This document shows, one piece after another, positions 1 through 5,803 of a stretch of 5,803 bases of DNA. The stretch's first letter is position 1; every line of letters starts with the position of its first letter. The stretch covers positions 46,282 through 52,084 of the forward strand of contig DLVV01000263.1 of the NCBI GenBank assembly GCA_003445035.1, read 5' to 3'. This stretch comes from Planctomycetaceae bacterium. GTDB lineage: Bacteria; Planctomycetota; Planctomycetia; Planctomycetales; Planctomycetaceae. The notes beneath the pieces were generated by a model. That model did not search any database. It was given only the letters and a program-made list of their open reading frames with translations, and was not told the origin of the DNA. The position numbers and the translations under genes were made by a program.

Positions 1-491
1 CGCTGGGCGGCCATCACGCCGCCCTTGTAGTTGTCGGTGGCCACGTAGCTCACATAGGAGGTTTCATCAGTCAGGCCGCTGTCAAAGACGACTGTGGGGA
101 TCTTGCGGTCCTTGGCCCGCGAGACGACCGGGATCATCGCTTCGCGATCGATCGGAGCCAGGCAGATGCCGTCGACGCCCTGGACGATGAAGCTGTCCAG
201 GATCTGGATCTGGCCTTCCTTGTTGTCTTCCTTCTGGGTCCCTTTCCAGATCACCTCGATGTTGCCCAGTTCCTTGGCAGCGGTCTCGGCTCCGTGACGG
301 ACCGAGAGCCAGAAGTCGTGTGAGGTGCCCTTGGGAATCACGGCGATGCGAAACGTCTTCGTTTCACCGTTGGCGGCGCCGCTGGATCCGGAGGAGGCCG
401 GATCTACAGCCCCGTCCTTGTCACCGGATCCGCCACAACCACACACCAGCAGGACGCCCGAAACCAGGGCCAGGGGAAGCAGGCGACGCAT
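1..491 (-). CDS. Periplasmic sugar-binding lipoprotein of an ABC importer (5' part only)
   Basis: This is the N-terminal part (about 163 residues) of a type 1 periplasmic binding protein of the ribose/sugar ABC importer class (RbsB-like, Peripla_BP_4 fold). The stop lies beyond the left edge. Residues 1-18 are a lipoprotein signal peptide (MRRLLPLALVSGVLLVCG) with C19 as the expected lipidated cysteine. A Gly/Ser/Ala-rich linker follows to about residue 43. The mature domain starts with FRIAVIPKGTSHDFW, the usual first beta strand and ligand-loop region, and continues with the hallmark GVDGICLAPID (the 'xxDAIIxxPxD' strand of the family) and IPTVVFDSGL. The ATG at 491 is supported by GGAG at 500-503, eight bases upstream, and by the signal peptide starting there. 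In Gram-negative type cells it would sit anchored in the periplasm and deliver a sugar to a permease and ATPase probably encoded further left. The substrate cannot be named from this fragment. Confidence 0.9.
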   Translation of the reverse strand, partial: MRRLLPLALVSGVLLVCGCGGSGDKDGAVDPASSGSSGAANGETKTFRIAVIPKGTSHDFWLSVRHGAETAAKELGNIEVIWKGTQKEDNKEGQIQILDSFIVQGVDGICLAPIDREAMIPVVSRAKDRKIPTVVFDSGLTDETSYVSYVATDNYKGGVMAAQ

Positions 492-565
492 GAGCGGGAC
501 TCCGAAAAAGAACGAACCACCGGAAGTCTCATCGTATCAGCCGCCCGGAGGCACGAAAAGCAATC

Positions 566-585
566 CCACCGGATGCTGACGGTGG
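566..585. repeat. Inverted repeat, 6-bp arms, 8-base centre
   Basis: CCACCG at 566-571 is the exact reverse complement of CGGTGG at 580-585, with an 8-base centre. It covers the in-frame ATG at 573, an argument against using that codon as the transporter start. It is not followed by a T run on either strand, so it does not look like an intrinsic terminator. It could be an operator or a leader hairpin. In GC-rich DNA a 6-bp match can also arise by chance. Confidence 0.35.
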
Positions 586-603
586 TCCCGGATGTTGCCA
601 GAG

Positions 604-629
604 ATCGGTTCTCCCATCGTCACCGATCC
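604..629. repeat. Inverted repeat, 7-bp arms, 12-base centre
   Basis: GATCGGT at 604-610 is the exact reverse complement of ACCGATC at 623-629, with a 12-base centre. It lies midway in the divergent gap, 18 bases after the 566-585 repeat. The two arms are 19 bases apart centre to centre, about two helical turns, a spacing typical of dimeric regulator half-sites. No regulator gene is visible in the window, so this is only a candidate operator. Confidence 0.35.
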
Positions 630-665
630 GATAAGGTACGGCGGTTGGCGACCTCCTTCCCGGAC

Positions 666-1961
666 ATGTCGATGTCGATGCCCGTCGACCCCGCCCAGAA
701 CCGTCCGTCGCTGTCACGCGACAGGTGTTTCTGGGGGATGACGGCGACCCAACTGCTGGGCGCCTTCAACGACAATCTCTTCAAACAACTGGTGCTGCTG
801 TACTGCCTGACCGAGGTCGGCAAACAGGGTGGCGATTACCAGCCGATCGCGTTTTTTCTGTTCTCGATCCCGTTCGTGTTCGGTTCGGGGTTTTCGGGAT
901 TCCTGGCCGATCGGTACAGCAAGCGGTCGTTGATCGTCGGCTGCAAGTTTGCCGAGATCGCGGTGATGCTTGCCGGCGTGATCGCGTTTGGCATGGGGGG
1001 CCTGTGGCCCCCGTTGCTGGTGTTGTTCCTGATGGGATTGCAGAGCACCGTGTTCGGGCCGTCGAAGTATGGGATCCTGCCCGAAATGTTGCGGGCCCGT
1101 GATCTGCCGTCGGCCAACGGCATCATCCAGATGACGACCTTCGTGGCGGTGATCTTCGGTGGGGCACTGGCCGGTTTTCTCAAGGAACTGACCGACGAAC
1201 ACAAGGTGGCCGGGCTGCAGTGGATCTGCTGGGGGTGTGTCGGACTGGCGGTGATCGGGACGCTGTTCTCGTTCCTGGTCCGCCGCACTCCGGTGGCGGT
1301 ACCCAACCTGGAGTTCACTCCGTCGATGATCCTGGGGATCGATCGCCCGACCCGGGCCTTGCTGCGGGAAGACCGGATCGCCGTCAAGGTCCTGTTGATC
1401 TCCAGCCTGTTCTGGTTCGTCGGCGGGACATGCCAGCAGTTGGTCAACGAATTCGGCATCTACCAGTGGGAGATCGGCGAAGCGAAGACCAGCCTGTTGC
1501 TGGCCTCGATCGGTGTGGGCATTGCCTTCGGCTGCGTGTCCGCCTCATTGCTCTCGAAGAACCGCATCAACTTCGGCCTGGTGACCGGGGGGGCATGGGG
1601 GATGGTCGGATGCCTGGGAAGCCTGTGGCTGATTGCCCGGGAGGCGCCGGCGCCGGTTCCCGATGCCTGGATCACAGCGGCTGCCGGTGTGCTGCTGCTG
1701 CTGGGAGTTTCGGCCGGGATCTTCGTCGTGCCGTTGCAGGTGTTCCTGCAGGTGTGTCCGACCGAGGATCTCAAGGGGCGGATGATGGGGACGATGAACC
1801 TGATCAACTTCTGCGGGATCGTCGCCTCGGCCCTGGCGTTCTTTGCTCTCCGCAACCTGTTGGGACGGCTGGAGCTGCCGATCAGCTGGACGTTCCCGGT
1901 GCTGGCGACCGTCGTGTTGCCGGTGGCACTGCTGTTCCGTCCGCCCGAGAGGAAACTCTGA
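666..1961 (+). CDS. MFS transporter of the lysophospholipid transporter (LplT) family
   Basis: This is a 431-residue inner-membrane protein with about 12 hydrophobic helices, the usual size for a major facilitator. AFNDN (residues 33-37) ends the first helix region, and GFLADRYSKR (78-87) is MFS motif A between helices 2 and 3. FGPSKYGILPE (130-140), then the 'ANGI' helix, SLFWFVGG in the second half and GIFVVPLQVFLQ near helix 11 line up with E. coli LplT (SPAKYGILGE, KANG, SLFWGAG, FFVVPLNALLQ) as I remember it. LplT flips lysophospholipids inward for reacylation, and in many bacteria the domain is fused to, or next to, an acyltransferase/acyl-ACP synthetase (Aas). No such partner is seen here, so the substrate is inferred. 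Start: ATG 666 begins MSMSMP, with in-frame ATGs at 672 and 678 from a 6-base repeat; none has a good Shine-Dalgarno. The ATG at 573 would add 31 residues unlike the family and lies inside an inverted repeat. Confidence 0.85.
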   Translation: MSMSMPVDPAQNRPSLSRDRCFWGMTATQLLGAFNDNLFKQLVLLYCLTEVGKQGGDYQPIAFFLFSIPFVFGSGFSGFLADRYSKRSLIVGCKFAEIAVMLAGVIAFGMGGLWPPLLVLFLMGLQSTVFGPSKYGILPEMLRARDLPSANGIIQMTTFVAVIFGGALAGFLKELTDEHKVAGLQWICWGCVGLAVIGTLFSFLVRRTPVAVPNLEFTPSMILGIDRPTRALLREDRIAVKVLLISSLFWFVGGTCQQLVNEFGIYQWEIGEAKTSLLLASIGVGIAFGCVSASLLSKNRINFGLVTGGAWGMVGCLGSLWLIAREAPAPVPDAWITAAAGVLLLLGVSAGIFVVPLQVFLQVCPTEDLKGRMMGTMNLINFCGIVASALAFFALRNLLGRLELPISWTFPVLATVVLPVALLFRPPERKL

Positions 1962-1987
1962 CCGGGACCGGTTGACTGCCGCTGCGG
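1962..1987. other. Short convergent gap without a clear terminator
   Basis: Only 26 bases separate the stop of the LplT-like gene from the stop of thiC on the other strand. The stretch is GC-rich with short self-complementary pieces (such as CCG CTG CGG), but there is no stable hairpin followed by a T run on either strand. Transcripts may end inside the opposing gene or by a Rho-dependent route. Confidence 0.4.
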
Positions 1988-3835
<1,848 letters not shown>

Positions 3836-3844
3836 GCTCCCGAT

Positions 3845-3852
3845 CCTCCTCC
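3845..3852 (-). promoter_or_regulatory. Strong ribosome binding site of thiC
   Basis: The minus strand reads GGAGGAGG nine bases before the ATG at 3835, a near-perfect match to the anti-Shine-Dalgarno. It fixes the thiC start and excludes the longer in-frame extension to 3979. Confidence 0.85.
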
Positions 3853-3873
3853 GTGAGTGCGGTGTGCGAGGAT

Positions 3874-3901
3874 ATGGTAACCGCCGGTCGGAAAAATTCA
3901 A
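3874..3901 (-). promoter_or_regulatory. Candidate sigma70-type promoter of thiC
   Basis: On the minus strand TTGAAT (3896-3901, four of six matches to TTGACA) is followed after 16 bases by TACCAT (3874-3879, four of six matches to TATAAT). It would start transcription near 3867, giving a leader of about 30 bases before ATG 3835. That leader is far too short for a TPP riboswitch. The match is moderate, so the call is tentative. Confidence 0.35.
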
Positions 3902-3909
3902 CGGGGTGG

Positions 3910-3933
3910 GGCGGCGAACGGTGTGGTTCCGCC
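3910..3933. repeat. Imperfect inverted repeat in the divergent thiC / membrane-protein gap
   Basis: GGCGG-CG-AAC (3910-3919) pairs with GTTCCGCC (3926-3933): eight base pairs with a 2-base bulge and a 6-base loop. It lies just upstream of the candidate thiC promoter in the gap 3836-4009, which must serve both divergent genes. It could be an operator or a chance GC-rich match. There is no T run, so a terminator is unlikely. Confidence 0.3.
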
Positions 3934-4009
3934 GTCGTGGAATGACCGGTGAGGAAGTTTTGAGGGTGTTGTGCTCCAATGAGGACGACGTTCCGGGACG
4001 AGGCCAAAC

Positions 4010-4369
4010 GTGATGACCGACGTGACTCTCATCTTCGCCGACCTGGCGGGTGCTGCACCGCTGGTGCTGGTCCTGCTGGGTGCTGCCGTGTTTGCGGCGT
4101 CCAGGGTGTCACTTGACCCGCGACGAATGATTCGGGTGTTGATTGCGATCGGAATTCTGCTGTTTGTCCGATTGGCGTTTCCTTTGGTCATTCCGTTGTT
4201 TCTCAATGACGTGATTGGTGCCAGAGAGGTCCAGGTGCGGATCCTGTTGAACGCCCTGGTTTACTCGGTGCCATATTCGATCGCCCTGGGCCTGCTGTTC
4301 TGGACAATCTTCGATGTGGGCCGAGCACGGTCGGCTGAAGAACTGCACGGGCCTGAGGCTGTCGGCTAG
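4010..4369 (+). CDS. Small three-helix membrane protein, function unknown
   Basis: I do not recognise a family for this protein of 118-119 residues. It has three hydrophobic segments at about residues 12-31, 41-66 and 79-103. The basic loop RVSLDPRR between the first two and GRAR after the third suggest an outside N-terminus and a cytoplasmic C-terminus under the positive-inside rule. Conserved-looking polar positions inside the membrane part are R54 and the proline-rich FPLVIP (57-62). The start is either GTG 4010 or ATG 4013; GAGG at 4000-4003 gives spacing of 6 or 9 bases, so ATG 4013 is slightly better. The gene is divergent from thiC and convergent with the WD40 gene, whose stop codon overlaps its own in a shared CTAG. 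Clean hydrophobic periodicity and an upstream ribosome site argue that it is real. Confidence 0.7.
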   Translation: MMTDVTLIFADLAGAAPLVLVLLGAAVFAASRVSLDPRRMIRVLIAIGILLFVRLAFPLVIPLFLNDVIGAREVQVRILLNALVYSVPYSIALGLLFWTIFDVGRARSAEELHGPEAVG

Positions 4370-5295
4370 GACTTCCGCGTCACCCGTCGTCCGGTGGACG
4401 TCTCCCACACCTTGACGGTCCGGTCGAAGCTGCCCGAGACCAGCCGTCGGGCGTCCGGCGAAAACGCCAGGCTGTAAACGGTGTTGGTGTGACCGGAGAG
4501 CACGCGGAGCAGTCGGCCGGTCGCGGTGTCCCAGAGGCGGATGCGGCCCGACAGGGCACCGCTGGCCAGCAGGCGACCGTCGTCCGAGAGGGCCAGGGAC
4601 TGGACGTAGCTGGCATGTCCGTCGTTGATGCTGGTCACCTTTCCGGTACGACTGTCCCAACTGCGGATGGTCTTGTCCTGGCCCGCGGTGTAGATCGTCT
4701 TGCCGTCGCCGGAGACGGCGATGCCTTCGATCGCCCCGTTGTGGCCGGCGAGCGTCAGTCGGGGCTTGGTCGCCTTGGGGTCGATGACGTAGGCGTTGGA
4801 GTTCTTCGATCCAGCGACGAACCAGCCACCGGCCCTGGAGCGGGCCATCGCGACGGCCAGGATTGGCTGCCCACCGGGTGCGACACGTTGCTTGCGAATC
4901 CCATCCGGGGTCCAGACGTTCAGGGCATTGTCGTAGCCGCCGCTGATGACGCTCTTGCCGTCACTTGAACAGGCCAGGGCCCAGACGAAGTTTGAATGAG
5001 CTGCGACGGTTTTGACCAGGGATCGGGAGGCGATGTTCCAGATCTTGATCGAGCGATCGAGGCTGCTGGAGTACACCGTCTTGCCGTCGGGCGAGAAGGC
5101 TACGGCGCTGACCCCGTCGCCGTGACCCGGCAACCGTGCCAGTTGTTTGCCCGAGGTGGCATCCCACAGCTTGACGCTGTTGTCGAGGCTGGCGGAACCG
5201 ATCAGGCGACCGTTCTGGGACCAGGCAACGCCGTACACGGCGTTGGGGTGCCCGGAAAGCAGGTCGGCGGCGTTGGACGTATCGGCTTTCATCAC
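4366..5295 (-). CDS. WD40 repeat protein, seven-bladed beta-propeller
   Basis: The protein has 308-309 residues and consists almost entirely of seven WD40 repeats in near-perfect 42-residue register. The blade-opening histidines are H16, H58, H100, H185, H227 and H269, and the closing WD-type pairs are W44-D45, W86-N87, W128, W213-D214, W255-D256 and W297-E298. Blade 4 (about 140-180) is degenerate: it lacks the GH and ends VID instead of WD, and has a GGW insertion. Seven blades make a closed ring, so the gene looks complete. There is no signal peptide, membrane helix or fused kinase, caspase or protease domain, so it is probably a soluble cytoplasmic scaffold; the binding partner is unknown. 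It starts at GTG 5295 or the adjacent ATG 5292. Neither has a recognisable Shine-Dalgarno, and a candidate promoter would start transcription at the start codon itself. Confidence 0.9.
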   Translation of the reverse strand: MMKADTSNAADLLSGHPNAVYGVAWSQNGRLIGSASLDNSVKLWDATSGKQLARLPGHGDGVSAVAFSPDGKTVYSSSLDRSIKIWNIASRSLVKTVAAHSNFVWALACSSDGKSVISGGYDNALNVWTPDGIRKQRVAPGGQPILAVAMARSRAGGWFVAGSKNSNAYVIDPKATKPRLTLAGHNGAIEGIAVSGDGKTIYTAGQDKTIRSWDSRTGKVTSINDGHASYVQSLALSDDGRLLASGALSGRIRLWDTATGRLLRVLSGHTNTVYSLAFSPDARRLVSGSFDRTVKVWETSTGRRVTRKS

Positions 5296-5301
5296 CGGTT
5301 C

Positions 5302-5329
5302 ATCATCCCAGCCGCCGGGTCCACGTCAA
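5302..5329 (-). promoter_or_regulatory. Candidate promoter of the WD40 gene (leaderless arrangement)
   Basis: On the minus strand TTGACG (5324-5329, five of six) is followed after 16 bases by GATGAT (5302-5307, four of six). Counting seven bases on from the -10 box gives a start at 5295, the first base of the GTG start codon, with ATG three bases later. This agrees with the missing Shine-Dalgarno. The -10 match is modest, so this is a prediction. Confidence 0.35.
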
Positions 5330-5337
5330 CCAGTGCT

Positions 5338-5359
5338 CGCGGTTTGTTTGCAAACCGTG
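5338..5359. repeat. Hairpin with perfect 6-bp core
   Basis: GGTTTG (5341-5346) and CAAACC (5351-5356) pair perfectly around a TTTG loop. The stem extends outward through C5340-G5357, a G-T wobble and C5338-G5359 to nine pairs. No T run follows on either strand, so it is not a typical terminator. It lies in the gap between the divergent WD40 and ssrA genes, upstream of both candidate promoters. Confidence 0.5.
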
Positions 5360-5366
5360 TCTGGGG

Positions 5367-5389
5367 CAGGAGTTGCAGCCAACTGCCTG
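5367..5389. repeat. Second hairpin, 9 bp with one bulge
   Basis: CAGG-AGTTG (5367-5375) pairs with CAACT-G-CCTG (5380-5389): nine base pairs, one bulged G at 5385 and a CAGC loop. It starts eight bases after the 5338-5359 hairpin and ends 11 bases before the ssrA -35 box. It may be a regulator site or cruciform-prone spacer. It does not have a terminator-like tail. Confidence 0.45.
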
Positions 5390-5399
5390 TGTGGGCTGG

Positions 5400-5427
5400 T
5401 TGACCTTACCCGAAATCCCGATATAAG
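5400..5427 (+). promoter_or_regulatory. sigma70-type promoter of ssrA
   Basis: TTGACC (5400-5405, five of six) and TATAAG (5422-5427, five of six) are separated by 16 bases, the best promoter match in the window. Transcription would begin near 5434, about 50 bases before the mature tmRNA 5' end. The precursor leader, which holds a small GCCG-CTT-CGGC hairpin at about 5433-5443, would be cut off by RNase P, as is usual for tmRNA. Confidence 0.6.
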
Positions 5428-5484
5428 AAGGAAGCCGCTTCGGCGAATAACCGTTTGAAGGGGTTTTCGTTTTTCACCAACACA

Positions 5485-5803
5485 GGGGGGCGATTGGATT
5501 CGACTGGGTCACCATAGGTTTGGGTGGCGTGCCGTGGTTGATCAGCTGGCCACGTAAAAAGCTGATCGCATTATAACTGCCAACAAGCAGTTTGCTTTGG
5601 CTGCGTAAACGCAGCTCCGGCCGATGGATCCTTGCCCGAGGAGCCTGAAGGTCGGTCAAAAATCGGGCTGGTACCAGGTCAGCCGTCCGCTACGCCTGGT
5701 ACGAGAAACCGTGGTGGACTAGCTGTCGTACGTGTCTTGTCCGTGGAACCGTCGACAGTGAGATCAATCAACGGAATACGCACGTAGAGGCCTTTTCTGA
5801 GGG
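5485..5803 (+). ncRNA. ssrA: Transfer-messenger RNA (tmRNA), 3' end cut by the window
   Basis: tmRNA with SmpB rescues stalled ribosomes and tags the unfinished protein for degradation. The 5' end carries a G-rich acceptor strand (5485-5491, exact first base uncertain by one or two) followed by the signature GGATTCGAC (5496-5504). PK1 is clear: CGTGG (5533-5537) with CCACG (5550-5554), and GATCAGC (5540-5546) with GCTGATC (5561-5567) across the conserved TAAAAA linker. The tag ORF is at 5579-5608. PK2: GGCCGA (5619-5624) with TCGGTC (5652-5657), and GCCCGA (5634-5639) with TCGGGC (5663-5668). PK3: GTACCAGG (5671-5678) with CCTGGTAC (5695-5702), and CAGC/GTCC (5680-5688) with GGAC/GCTG (5716-5725). 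PK4 is tentative: TGTC (5733-5736) with GACA (5754-5757), and TCCGT (5740-5744) with ACGGA (5771-5775). Helix 2: GCGTGC (5527-5532) with GCACGT (5780-5785). The T arm and CCA-side acceptor strand, roughly 35-40 bases, lie beyond the edge. This is a one-piece, not a permuted two-piece, tmRNA. Confidence 0.96.
5579..5608 (+). other. tmRNA proteolysis tag reading frame, ANKQFALAA
   Basis: Resume codon GCC (5579-5581) follows ATAACT, the counterpart of ATAGTC before the E. coli resume codon. Translation gives A-N-K-Q-F-A-L-A-A and stop TAA (5606-5608). With the alanine carried by tmRNA itself the added peptide is AANKQFALAA. The ALAA end is the known ClpXP degradation signal, and the N at position 2 fits the SspB/ClpX contact region. 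GCTGCG (5600-5605) and CGCAGC (5610-5615) form a perfect 6-bp helix with the stop codon in the TAAA loop, equivalent to helix 5. Confidence 0.93.

Larger units (their letters stand above)
492..665. promoter_or_regulatory. Divergent intergenic region between binding protein and LplT-like gene
   Basis: This gap of 174 bases must hold the promoters of both flanking genes, because they are transcribed away from each other. For the leftward gene a weak candidate is -10 TACGAT (minus strand, 531-536) with TTTTCG 17 bases upstream (554-559); the -35 matches poorly. No convincing rightward promoter was found. Two perfect inverted repeats lie at 566-585 and 604-629 and are listed separately. The individual promoter assignments are guesses. 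The regulatory role rests on the gene arrangement. Confidence 0.45.

Noticed and set aside
652..658. AAGGAGG on the minus strand as a ribosome binding site
   Set aside because: No ATG, GTG or TTG start lies at a suitable distance downstream on the minus strand, so the match is coincidental.
573..665. N-terminal extension of the LplT-like protein from ATG 573
   Set aside because: The 31 extra residues are not hydrophobic and unlike the family, no ribosome site precedes 573, and the codon lies inside an inverted repeat.
3836..3979. 48-residue N-terminal extension of ThiC from ATG 3979
   Set aside because: It is Arg/Pro-rich with no similarity to ThiC, whereas ATG 3835 has a near-perfect Shine-Dalgarno at the right distance.
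4489..5458. Plus-strand open frames opposite the WD40 gene (4489-4968, 4996-5403, 5147-5458)
   Set aside because: They are antisense to clear 42-residue WD40 repeats and have no independent coding evidence; 5147-5458 also runs into the ssrA promoter region.
5449..5475. Terminator-like AACC...GGTT stem followed by T-rich sequence before ssrA
   Set aside because: The stem has only about four pairs and would sit inside the ssrA precursor leader, so an active terminator there is unlikely.
5474..5659. Minus-strand 61-residue open frame
   Set aside because: It lies across the tmRNA acceptor, PK1, the tag and part of PK2; the RNA structure explains the sequence better.

Overview
The window is GC-rich chromosomal DNA. 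Its gene style (LplT-like MFS protein with an AFNDN motif, a stand-alone bacterial WD40 protein, one-piece tmRNA) fits a planctomycete. That placement is inference from protein style and codon use, not from a marker gene. The content is mostly housekeeping or transport. I see no mobile element, CRISPR array, toxin-antitoxin pair or defence cluster, and nothing that clearly forms a new multi-gene system.

Layout. (1) 1-491, minus: the N-terminal part of a periplasmic sugar-binding lipoprotein of an ABC importer, running off the left edge. (2) 492-665: a divergent regulatory gap with two perfect inverted repeats. (3) 666-1961, plus: a 12-helix major facilitator of the lysophospholipid transporter (LplT) family. 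(4) 1988-3835, minus: thiC, phosphomethylpyrimidine synthase of thiamine biosynthesis, convergent with the transporter across a 26-base gap and preceded by a strong ribosome binding site but no TPP riboswitch. (5) 4010-4369, plus: a small three-helix membrane protein of unknown function. (6) 4366-5295, minus: a soluble seven-bladed WD40 propeller. Its stop codon and that of the membrane protein are the two readings of one CTAG palindrome. (7) 5296-5484: an intergenic region with two hairpins and a good sigma70-type promoter facing right. (8) 5485 to the window end, plus: ssrA (tmRNA), complete except for roughly the last 35-40 bases. It has a readable tag ORF (ANKQFALAA), PK1-PK3, a tentative PK4, and helix 2.

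The genes alternate in strand (minus, plus, minus, plus, minus, plus), so none forms an operon with another inside the window. Each acts separately: sugar uptake, phospholipid handling, thiamine synthesis, unknown membrane and scaffold functions, and ribosome rescue. The most informative element is the tmRNA, whose tag and secondary structure can be read directly. The less explained structure lies in the divergent gaps and in the shared-stop overlap.
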